Positions 1 through 5,175 of a DNA stretch of 5,175 bases are shown here, one piece after another. Where the stretch lies: assembly GCA_003229345.1 (NCBI GenBank), contig QIDN01000116.1, positions 1 to 5,175 on the forward strand, given 5' to 3'. This DNA comes from Nitrospirota bacterium (lineage in GTDB: Bacteria; Nitrospinota; Nitrospinia; Nitrospinales; Nitrospinaceae). The notes under the pieces were generated by a model, which was given only the letters and a program-made list of their open reading frames with translations, was not told the origin of the DNA and searched no databases. Position numbers and translations under genes: made by a program. The first letter of the stretch is position 1, and every line of letters begins with the position of its first letter.

Positions 1-34
1 GGTCAGCACCGCAGTTATTAAAAAATGAACGGAG

Positions 35-667
35 ATGGTGACGGTGCCGGCAGGAAAATTTATTTATCAGGATGAAAAAGACGAAGAAGACCAGATCGAC
101 ATGAAAGAATTTTCGATCATGAAATACCGCACCACCAACGTGTTGTACCAGCAGTTCGACCCCCGGTTCCAGCACCGTTATCCCAAGTATTCCTGGAACA
201 AGGATCAACCGGTCGTCGGCATCAATTATTACGAAGCCACGGTCTTTGCGCTGTGGCTGGGATTGCGGCTTCCGACTGAAACCGAGTGGGAAAAAACCTC
301 ACGTGGAACCGATGGCCGCGATTATCCCTGGGGAGAGGCCATGGGGTACCAGACCGGATATTGCAACACCGCCGACTTTGTGGTCGGTCACACCAGCCCG
401 GTGACGGATTTCGAGGAAGGGATTTCTCCCTACGGCTGTTTTGATATGGCCGGCAATGCCTGGGAGTGGTGTGTTCAATTATTTTCCTCCCAGTTCACCA
501 CCCAGAAGATCGTACGCGGAGGGTCCTGGCTCAATTATATGGTGAATGCCAAATGCCATTTCCGTAACTCCTTCGATCCCGCCGAAAGACATCCCGGAGT
601 GAGCGTCCGGTGCACCACTCTGCCTCTGGTCGAAGTGGAAAAAGAGGATGAAGACGACGACTTCTAA
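35..667 (+). CDS. FGE-sulfatase (SUMF1/DUF323-type) domain protein, probably non-catalytic
   Basis: This 210-residue protein is almost entirely one FGE-sulfatase fold. The opening VPAGKF (4-9) matches the usual first strand of the domain. RLPTETEWE (78-86) with the following YPWGE (97-101), YGCFDMAGNAWEWC (133-146), VRGGSW (160-165) and the closing R-N-S..P..R..G.SVRC (177-193) are family hallmarks. True formylglycine-generating enzymes use a Cys pair just after the GGS motif. Here only C174 (KCHFR) sits in that region and the first Cys position looks like Asn, so sulfatase activation is unlikely. A binding or accessory role is more probable, as for many bacterial members of this fold. There is no signal peptide or membrane segment, and the last ten residues are strongly acidic (EKEDEDDDF). 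The start is uncertain: GGAG at 31-34 abuts ATG 35 but is well spaced for GTG 44. An in-frame TGA at 26-28 blocks any upstream extension. The fold is confident; the function is unknown. Confidence 0.82.
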   Translation: MVTVPAGKFIYQDEKDEEDQIDMKEFSIMKYRTTNVLYQQFDPRFQHRYPKYSWNKDQPVVGINYYEATVFALWLGLRLPTETEWEKTSRGTDGRDYPWGEAMGYQTGYCNTADFVVGHTSPVTDFEEGISPYGCFDMAGNAWEWCVQLFSSQFTTQKIVRGGSWLNYMVNAKCHFRNSFDPAERHPGVSVRCTTLPLVEVEKEDEDDDF

Positions 668-753
668 AGCTCCTTCCTTTATTTCCCTGGGGTTAACGTG
701 ATCGTGTGGCAGGGGGCCTGGCCTGTTCCTTCAATATCCCGCTAAACTTTTAC

Positions 754-783
754 TTGACAATACTTTAGGTCACTTTCTATCCT
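754..783 (+). promoter_or_regulatory. Candidate sigma-70-type promoter for the regulator-motA-motB unit
   Basis: A perfect TTGACA lies at 754-759, and TATCCT (4 of 6 matches to the -10 consensus) lies at 778-783, giving an 18-base spacer. Transcription would begin near 790 and leave a leader of about 60 bases before the TTG start at 853. It is the only good promoter-like pair in the 185-base gap. I saw no flagellar sigma-28 (TAAA/GCCGATAA) or sigma-54 (TGGCAC/TTGC) match here, which suggests housekeeping rather than flagellar-cascade control of these stator genes. This is inferred from sequence only. Confidence 0.5.
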
Positions 784-841
784 GAATTAACAAGGTGAAT
801 TCCGGGCCATTGCGCCCTTCCCAGTATGCCTCAACCAATCC

Positions 842-846
842 GGTGA
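842..846 (+). promoter_or_regulatory. Ribosome binding site supporting the TTG start at 853
   Basis: GGTGA matches the 3' half of the extended Shine-Dalgarno AGGAGGTGA and lies 6 bases before TTG 853. An in-frame TGA at 844-846, overlapping this site, rules out any start further upstream. The next in-frame ATG (907) would delete the acidic residues of the receiver domain. TTG 853 is therefore the best supported start. Confidence 0.6.
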
Positions 847-852
847 ATATCA

Positions 853-2136
853 TTGCCTGACAGAGACGCGAAAAAAACATTATTGTTTGTGGATGACGAT
901 CCCGCCATGGTCAAAATGGTTGGGAAATTTTTGGAAAGTTCCCTGGGACCGGAATTGATCGAGTTCCATGAGTCCGTATCTGGAGAGAGCGGGCTCCATA
1001 AAGCGCAGGAATTGCAACCGGATATCGTGATTTGTGACATCAACCTTCCCGGTATGAACGGGTTTGAGTTTTGCCGTCGGATTCATAAACCAGATTTTAA
1101 TGCCACTGTCATCCTCATGTCTGCTTACGATGAGAATGAGGATTATGCCATTCAGGCCAAGGAGGCCGGAGCCGATGCCTTTTTGACCAAACCCATCAAA
1201 AAAGGCGAACTGCTGTTTGTCGTCAATTTTATTCTGCGAATTGACACTCTCAATCAAACCGTTCTTGGAAAAAATCAGGAACTCCAGGAAGATCAACGTC
1301 GGCTGAACGACAATCTTAAAGATATCATACAGATGAATTCAAAGTTGGAATCCCAGAATACCCGGATTTCTTTCATGAACAAGGAGTTGGCTGAGCGGTT
1401 CGACTCTACAGTGGGACTGCTCACGAACATCATCGAACTCAATCAATCCCAGCATCGGGGACATTCGGAGCGGGTAGCGGAAATCGCCGTTTTCATCGCT
1501 CAAAAAATGGGGTTGTCCCAAGACTCCATTGAATCCCTCAGAACCGCCGCACGTTTGCATGAGTTGGGGATCGTCAGTCTGCCGCGCGACGAAACTGTGG
1601 AGGAAGTGTTTGATGAAGGAAAAAGCCGGCCAGTGACCAGCCACCCGATGGTTGCAGAAATGCTTCTGAAAGGATTCGCTGGATTTGAACCCGTTGCCGA
1701 ACTCATCCGGCACATGCATGAAAATGTCGATGGGTCCGGAAAGCCCGATGGTCTGGTGGGCGACCAGATTCCTGTAGGATCTCGGATTCTTTCTACCGCC
1801 AGTTTTTACGACCATTACATGGTGGCTCATCCGGACAATTCTATTTTGGAGGCTTTAAAAAAGGTGGAGCAATCCATCGGCACCTGGTTCGACGAAAACG
1901 TGGTTTCATTTCTTTCTGATTATGCGCTATCCCAAAACCAGAGTGGTAACGAGAAAACCGTCAGTTGTTCCGTGTTCGCTCTCCAGGAGGGCATGGTGTT
2001 GGCCTCGGATATTTACTCCGAGTCCGGCATCAACCTGCTTCGTAAAGGCACGGTGCTGGATCGGGATATGGTAAACAAAATTCTTAAATTCAATAACGTG
2101 GACCCCATCGCGGGGCAAGTTCAAGTGAAATCATAA
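853..2136 (+). CDS. Response regulator with degenerate HD-GYP domain
   Basis: This 427-residue cytoplasmic regulator has a receiver domain at about 8-130, with acidic D14/D15, phospho-acceptor D62 (ICDINLPG), S90 and K113 (TKP). A probable coiled-coil linker spans about 133-185 and an HD-GYP-type domain about 186-360. A C-terminal beta-rich tail (about 368-427, LQEGMVLASDIY...LLRKGTVL) matches one often found after such domains. The HD-GYP part keeps H204 (GHSERV), H236, H264 and H289. Relative to the family pattern, HD has become HE (E237), the Lys of LHDIGK is I240, HHE is MHE (M288), GYP is GKP (K297) and the Asp of the VAD motif is S317. Several ligands of the metal centre are thus changed, so cyclic-di-GMP hydrolysis is doubtful. 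The receiver looks functional. Start is TTG, supported by GGTGA at 842-846. The gene ends 7 bases before motA, so it is probably co-transcribed and likely tunes stator or motility output; that role is inferred. Confidence 0.88.
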   Translation: MPDRDAKKTLLFVDDDPAMVKMVGKFLESSLGPELIEFHESVSGESGLHKAQELQPDIVICDINLPGMNGFEFCRRIHKPDFNATVILMSAYDENEDYAIQAKEAGADAFLTKPIKKGELLFVVNFILRIDTLNQTVLGKNQELQEDQRRLNDNLKDIIQMNSKLESQNTRISFMNKELAERFDSTVGLLTNIIELNQSQHRGHSERVAEIAVFIAQKMGLSQDSIESLRTAARLHELGIVSLPRDETVEEVFDEGKSRPVTSHPMVAEMLLKGFAGFEPVAELIRHMHENVDGSGKPDGLVGDQIPVGSRILSTASFYDHYMVAHPDNSILEALKKVEQSIGTWFDENVVSFLSDYALSQNQSGNEKTVSCSVFALQEGMVLASDIYSESGINLLRKGTVLDRDMVNKILKFNNVDPIAGQVQVKS

Positions 2137-2143
2137 TCTTCTT

Positions 2144-2977
2144 ATGGATATAGCAACCTTATTAGGAATTGTTTCAGGGATAGCCCTGTTGCTGGCCTCC
2201 ATCATGCAGAACAGTGGGCTGGAGTTGTTTTACAGCCCGCCTTCGGCAATGATCGTGCTAGGCGGGACTATTGCCGCGACCCTCGTGGCGTATCCTATCA
2301 ATGAGCTGTTTGGTGTCTTGGGTCTTTTCGTCAAAGTGTTCATGACCAAGAAGCGCGATCTCTATGATTTGATCGACACCATGGTGATGACCTGCAGTGT
2401 TGCCCGCAAGGGAGGGGTTCTGGCTATCGAGTCACGTTTGGATGATATCGACAATGGTTTTCTCAAAAGAGGGTTGCAGTACACCGTCGACGGTAAGGAT
2501 GAAAAAACCGTAGTGACCATCCTTAAAAAAGAGATCCGCCAAATTCAGCAGAGACACCGCGACGGATGGGAAATCATGAGTGAAATGGGAAGGTTTGCTC
2601 CAGCTTTTGGAATGGTCGGCACACTCATCGGATTGATCCAGATGTTGTCCGCCCTCGACGATGTCAAGACCGTTGGCCCGAAAATGGCTGTGGCTCTGAT
2701 CACCACATTTTATGGTGCGTTGTTAGCCAACCTGGTATTTATTCCCATGACCGTCAAACTGAAACGCCGGAGCGCGGTGGAAACTCTGGAAATGGATCTT
2801 GTGCTGGAAGGCATCACCTTCATCCGCAAGGGTGTGAATCCCCGGTTCATGAAAGAAACTCTGGAAAATATTCTGGAGAATGCCATCGGTAAAAAGTTGA
2901 GAAGAGAAGACGTGCTGGCTCAAAAACCGGTTCCCAAGCCCGTTTCCAAGCCGGTTCCCAAACCCCCGACAAGATAA
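2144..2977 (+). CDS. motA: Flagellar motor stator protein MotA
   Basis: MotA is the inner-membrane stator subunit that surrounds a MotB dimer and couples ion flow to torque on the rotor. The 277 residues show four membrane segments, at about 4-21, 33-52, 153-170 and 183-205. The large cytoplasmic loop between segments 2 and 3 carries R88, K89 and E96, at the spacing of the charged residues that contact FliG in MotA/PomA. The conserved prolines appear as P153 (RFAPAFG) and P201 (VFIP). The motifs GMVGTLIGLIQML (156-168) and VALITTFYGALLANL (183-197) are strongly family-specific. T160 and T187/T188 fall where PomA has ion-path threonines, but the H+ or Na+ choice cannot be settled here. The gene starts at ATG 2144, 7 bases after the regulator stop, with no clear Shine-Dalgarno, so translational coupling is likely. 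The C-terminus carries an unusual Pro/Lys repeat (262-274). Identity is confident. Confidence 0.95.
   Translation: MDIATLLGIVSGIALLLASIMQNSGLELFYSPPSAMIVLGGTIAATLVAYPINELFGVLGLFVKVFMTKKRDLYDLIDTMVMTCSVARKGGVLAIESRLDDIDNGFLKRGLQYTVDGKDEKTVVTILKKEIRQIQQRHRDGWEIMSEMGRFAPAFGMVGTLIGLIQMLSALDDVKTVGPKMAVALITTFYGALLANLVFIPMTVKLKRRSAVETLEMDLVLEGITFIRKGVNPRFMKETLENILENAIGKKLRREDVLAQKPVPKPVSKPVPKPPTR
2927..2966 (+). repeat. 12-base tandem repeat encoding a PVPK/PVSK tail in MotA
   Basis: Three 12-base units (2927-2938, 2939-2950, 2951-2962) encode PVPK, PVSK and PVPK, followed by PP. The first and third units share CCGGTTCCCAA exactly, giving a 24-base periodicity. The repeat lies at the extreme 3' end of motA, just before the stop at 2975-2977. 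In-frame units of this kind can gain or lose copies by slippage without breaking the gene. Confidence 0.85.
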
Positions 2978-2984
2978 GGCGCCC

Positions 2985-3776
2985 ATGCACGAACCCGAAG
3001 AGAACCTTGACGATGAAATAGAGTATGCCATCGAAGAGTCCCGAGGCGTTCCTCCCTGGGTCATTACCTTCGCCGACATGGTCACTCTACTCATGGTGTT
3101 TTTCATTCTCTTGTTCGCCATCGGTACTGTCGAACAGGAAAAGTGGCGGCAGATCAAGGTGTCGCTGCGGGAAGCGCTGGGAGCGGACGCCATCGAAGAA
3201 CAGGGGACCCGGCAAGGGTTGGATGTGATCCAAACCCAGGTGGATGAGCAGACGGTGCATGCCGTTGATGAAGTCGGCGCCATGGTGAACCGGGAGATGG
3301 AAGATATCATCTCCGAGGTTGAGGAATTCATTTTCAAAAACAAACTCTCCGGCGAAGTCCGCGTTTCCTCGGACGAGCGCGGGGCGGTGATCACCATCTC
3401 CGATGTGGTATTGTTTCCCTCCGGATCGGCGGAGATGACCCCGAAAGGCCGTGCCACCCTGCGCCAGGTATTCGATGTGTTGAAACAGTTTAATTACAAC
3501 ATCAAGGTGGAGGGCCATACCGACAATACTCCCATTCACACGTTGCGATATCCCTCCAATTGGGAATTGTCAGCCTTCCGGGCAGCCGAAGTGGCCCATA
3601 TGCTGATTGACGACGGATACCCGCCGGAGCGGCTTTCTGTGGAAGGTTTTGCGGAGTTTCGGCCGATTGTTCCCAATACCAGCTTGGAAAACCGGTCCAG
3701 GAACCGTCGTATTGAGGTAGTCTACCAGCGCGGCAGTATCCGCAAACGCATGGTTCAAATATTGAAACGTAAATGA
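2985..3776 (+). CDS. motB: Flagellar motor stator protein MotB
   Basis: MotB anchors the stator to peptidoglycan and carries the ion-binding aspartate. The 263 residues comprise an acidic cytoplasmic N-terminus (1-20) and one membrane helix (about 25-47, FADMVTLLMVFF). D31 is at the position of the essential Asp (D32 in E. coli MotB). A periplasmic linker and plug region follows (about 50-130). The OmpA-like peptidoglycan-binding domain (about 135-250) includes LFPSGSAEM, EGHTDNTPI (176-184), SNWELSAFRA (191-200) and NRSRNRRIEV (236-245). Length is typical for the family. ATG 2985 lies 7 bases after the motA stop with AAGG at 2976-2979, 5 bases upstream, fitting a motAB operon. The N-terminus is unusual: nine Asp/Glu and a single Arg precede the helix, whereas many MotB proteins are basic there. 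The C-terminus is basic (RGSIRKRMVQILKRK). Confidence 0.95.
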   Translation: MHEPEENLDDEIEYAIEESRGVPPWVITFADMVTLLMVFFILLFAIGTVEQEKWRQIKVSLREALGADAIEEQGTRQGLDVIQTQVDEQTVHAVDEVGAMVNREMEDIISEVEEFIFKNKLSGEVRVSSDERGAVITISDVVLFPSGSAEMTPKGRATLRQVFDVLKQFNYNIKVEGHTDNTPIHTLRYPSNWELSAFRAAEVAHMLIDDGYPPERLSVEGFAEFRPIVPNTSLENRSRNRRIEVVYQRGSIRKRMVQILKRK

Positions 3777-3831
3777 TCTTCGCCAAGGCCCATCACTCAC
3801 AAAAGCTATTGTATTTCAATAATTTACGTTT
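3760..3831 (+). repeat. Inverted repeat spanning the motB stop and the downstream promoter
   Basis: AAACGTAAAT (3765-3774) and ATTTACGTTT (3822-3831) are perfect 10-base reverse complements, separated by 47 bases. The adjoining TATTGAAA (3760-3767) is also complementary to TTTCAATA (3814-3821). The arms therefore allow two overlapping pairings. The left arm ends on the first base of the motB stop and the right arm touches the -35 TTGACA at 3831-3836. Only four T residues follow the right arm, so as a terminator it would be weak. A smaller hairpin, TATTG-TATTT-CAATA, lies inside at 3807-3821. Function is unknown. Confidence 0.5.
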
Positions 3832-3859
3832 TGACAACCCCCGCCATCTCTGCTAATTT
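3831..3859 (+). promoter_or_regulatory. Candidate sigma-70-type promoter for ribD
   Basis: TTGACA at 3831-3836 is followed after 17 bases by TAATTT at 3854-3859, preceded by an extended -10 TGC at 3851-3853. Transcription would start near 3866, leaving about 65 bases before ribD. That leader shows no FMN riboswitch (RFN element) signature and is too short to hold one. The ribD unit therefore appears to have its own promoter, independent of motAB. Confidence 0.55.
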
Positions 3860-3931
3860 AAAGCCATTCCCTCTAATTTTGCGGTAATACTGGCCACACA
3901 GAGCCGGGTTGCCCACGATCATGGTAAAATC

Positions 3932-5032
3932 TTGAAACAGGAACACCAGGAACAGTGGATGCGGCGGGCTTTGGAACTGGCCGGAAAAGCGGCGGGCCGA
4001 ACCTCGCCCAACCCCATGGTTGGGGCCGTTATCGTGAAAAACGGGCGCGTCATCGCCGAGGGCTACCATAAAAAGGTGGGTCGCCCTCATGGCGAGATCG
4101 AGGCCTTGCGGAAAGCGGGGAAGCGGGCCAGGGGAGCGCAGATGTTCGTCAATCTGGAGCCCTGTTGCCATCAGGGGCGCACGCCACCCTGCACGGATGC
4201 CATCATCGAAAGCGGTATCAAAGAGGTATTTGTGGGCATGCGCGACCCCAATCCACGGGTAGCGGGGAAGGGCATACGCCAGCTGAAACGAGCCGGGCTA
4301 GCGATACACAGTGGCTTGTTGAAGTCAGAATGCCAGCGTCTGAACGAGGTATTCGTCAAATATATACAGACCGGGCAGCCGTTTGTGACCTTAAAGTCCG
4401 CCCTGTCGCTGGATGGGAAAATCGCCACTTCAACCGGTGAGTCCCAATGGATCACCGGACCTGAGGCGCGAGAGCGGGTGCACCGGATGCGGGATCAGGT
4501 CGATGCGATCCTGGTAGGAGCCGGGACAGTACTCAAGGATAATCCGCGCCTGACCACGCGCCTGAAAAATGGCAAGGGGCACAACCCGGCCCGTGTTATT
4601 CTGGATGCCAGGGCGGAAATCCCGCTGAAGGCACGGGTGTTTCAACACGCTAATCGGGACCGGGTGATTTATGTCACCACCAGCAAGGCTTCGGCTGTCC
4701 GTGTGAATCGGCTGAAAGACCGCGGGATTGAAATTCAGATAATTTCTGAGAAAAGTAGTCGTATCTCATTGATTAGATTAATGAAGTTATTGTGTCAAAT
4801 GGAAATAGCTTCAGTGTTACTTGAGGGTGGGAGTAGCATCAATGCCAGCGCTCTCAAGGCAGGTATTGTGGATAAGGCGGTGCTGTTTCTGGCGCCCCTG
4901 ATTATCGGGGGAGAGTCGGCTCCCGGTGTGGTGGGCGGACCGGGCATCAAAAGCTTGAAGCAGGCGCTCCCTATTAAAAACCTCACGGTCACTCCTGTGT
5001 GTGCCGATTGGATGGTAGAAGGATATCTTTAA
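3932..5032 (+). CDS. ribD: Bifunctional riboflavin biosynthesis protein RibD (deaminase/reductase)
   Basis: RibD performs two successive cytoplasmic steps of riboflavin synthesis. It deaminates the diaminopyrimidinone phosphate made from GTP (EC 3.5.4.26), then reduces the ribosyl group with NADPH (EC 1.1.1.193). The 366 residues match the usual length of about 360-370. The N-terminal deaminase has SPNPMVGAVIV (25-35), zinc ligands H53, C78 and C87 and catalytic E55. Its motif reads PHGE where most homologues have PHAE, and LEPCCH where most have LEPCSH. The C-terminal reductase (from about 150) shows LKSALSLDGKIA (154-165), GESQWIT (169-175), GAGTV and DNPRLT (196-208), LLEGGSS (296-302) and APLIIGG (321-327). 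Start TTG 3932 lacks a clear Shine-Dalgarno but keeps the conserved N-terminal helix. ATG 3959 is the alternative. Riboflavin synthase follows after 3 bases, indicating an operon. An AT-rich patch interrupts it at about 4731-4815. Confidence 0.95.
   Translation: MKQEHQEQWMRRALELAGKAAGRTSPNPMVGAVIVKNGRVIAEGYHKKVGRPHGEIEALRKAGKRARGAQMFVNLEPCCHQGRTPPCTDAIIESGIKEVFVGMRDPNPRVAGKGIRQLKRAGLAIHSGLLKSECQRLNEVFVKYIQTGQPFVTLKSALSLDGKIATSTGESQWITGPEARERVHRMRDQVDAILVGAGTVLKDNPRLTTRLKNGKGHNPARVILDARAEIPLKARVFQHANRDRVIYVTTSKASAVRVNRLKDRGIEIQIISEKSSRISLIRLMKLLCQMEIASVLLEGGSSINASALKAGIVDKAVLFLAPLIIGGESAPGVVGGPGIKSLKQALPIKNLTVTPVCADWMVEGYL
3948..3951 (+). promoter_or_regulatory. Possible ribosome binding site for an alternative ribD start at ATG 3959
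   Basis: AGGA lies 7 bases before the in-frame ATG at 3959, which encodes M10 of the longer form. By spacing this is a better initiation signal than anything before TTG 3932. The shorter protein would still begin before SPNPMVGAV but would lose the first turns of the N-terminal helix (HQEQWMRRAL), which characterised RibD proteins keep. I favour TTG 3932, with real doubt. Confidence 0.35.
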
Positions 5033-5035
5033 ATT

Positions 5036-5175
5036 ATGTTTACCGGAATCATAGAAGTGGTCGGGACGGTTGGGTCGCTGGTCCACAAGGACGACAAAGC
5101 CCGGATGCGTGTGGATACGAATCCTCAATTCTCCCGGTTTGAAATGGGAGAGAGCATCGCGGTCAATGGTGTCTG
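5036..5175 (+). CDS. ribE: Riboflavin synthase, alpha chain (5' part only)
   Basis: An open frame begins at ATG 5036 and continues past the window edge, giving 46 complete codons. The product opens with MFTGIIEVVGTV, the near-invariant start of riboflavin synthase, and reaches GESIAVNGV (38-46), the end of the first conserved beta-barrel block, where the next codon begins TG (Cys expected). Riboflavin synthase dismutates two 6,7-dimethyl-8-ribityllumazine molecules to riboflavin plus the pyrimidine substrate of lumazine synthase. The start lies 3 bases after the ribD stop. AAGGA at 5019-5023, inside the end of ribD, is a possible but distant (12-base) Shine-Dalgarno, so translational coupling is likely. 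The full protein would be about 200-220 residues; about three quarters lies outside the window. Confidence 0.92.
   Translation, partial: MFTGIIEVVGTVGSLVHKDDKARMRVDTNPQFSRFEMGESIAVNGV

Noticed and set aside
18..28. Programmed -1 frameshift at the A AAA AAT heptamer (20-26) feeding the FGE-like gene
   Set aside because: A -1 slip there leads directly into the TGA at 26-28, so it cannot join the upstream frame to the FGE frame.
668..745. Rho-independent terminator after the FGE-like gene
   Set aside because: The best hairpin is a 4-bp CAGG/CCTG stem around 710-720 without a T-run, which is too weak to call.
784..852. Cyclic-di-GMP (GEMM) riboswitch in the regulator leader
   Set aside because: None of the conserved GEMM sequence blocks is present. 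Only a weak 4-bp hairpin (GGGC 804-807 with GCCC 814-817) is seen.
2723..3457. Long minus-strand open frame (244 codons) opposite motA/motB
   Set aside because: It is antisense to two confidently identified genes, shows low-complexity Ser/Thr/Met-rich content typical of a shadow frame, and has no recognisable domain.
3502..3800. Minus-strand open frames opposite the end of motB
   Set aside because: They mirror the OmpA-like domain codons and have no family motif or good start signal.
3866..3931. FMN riboswitch (RFN element) in the ribD leader
   Set aside because: The conserved RFN blocks are absent, and about 65 bases is too short for the element.
1..5175. CRISPR array, tRNA/rRNA, insertion sequence or attachment site
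   Set aside because: No spaced direct repeats, no tRNA-like arms in the gaps, no transposase or integrase motifs and no terminal inverted repeats with target duplications were seen.

Overview
The window suggests a flagellated, diderm (Gram-negative-type) bacterium of moderate GC content. The evidence is a MotA/MotB stator pair whose MotB carries a peptidoglycan-binding OmpA-like domain, response-regulator signalling, and a bifunctional RibD followed by riboflavin synthase. The lineage cannot be fixed from the sequence. The style (two-domain receiver/HD-GYP-type regulator next to motAB, FGE-sulfatase-type proteins, TTGACA-type promoters) would fit Nitrospinota, Nitrospirota or the former Deltaproteobacteria, but this is only an impression.

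Layout, all genes on the + strand. (1) 35-667: a small FGE-sulfatase/SUMF1-fold protein with an acidic tail; its start is uncertain and very close to the window edge. (2) 668-852: a 185-base intergenic stretch with a plausible sigma-70-type promoter. (3) 853-2136, 2144-2977 and 2985-3776: a compact three-gene unit with 7-base gaps, made of a receiver/degenerate HD-GYP regulator, MotA and MotB. (4) 3777-3931: a 155-base intergenic stretch holding a 10-bp inverted repeat that begins at the motB stop codon and a second promoter. (5) 3932-5032 and 5036-5175: ribD followed 3 bases later by the start of riboflavin synthase, which runs off the right edge.

How the genes work together: MotA and MotB form the ion-conducting, wall-anchored stator that drives flagellar rotation. 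The regulator directly in front of them is likely co-transcribed. Its receiver domain looks fully phosphorylatable, but its HD-GYP domain has lost several metal-ligand and signature residues. It is therefore more likely a phosphorylation-controlled binding or scaffold protein than a cyclic-di-GMP phosphodiesterase. RibD and riboflavin synthase are the start of a riboflavin operon unrelated to motility; no FMN riboswitch is visible in front of it.

Most of the window is ordinary housekeeping and motility DNA. The most interesting points are the degenerate HD-GYP domain tied to motAB, the Pro/Lys repeat tail on MotA, the strongly acidic cytoplasmic N-terminus of MotB, and a sharp AT-rich patch inside ribD. 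I see no convincing new defence, mobile or RNA-based system.
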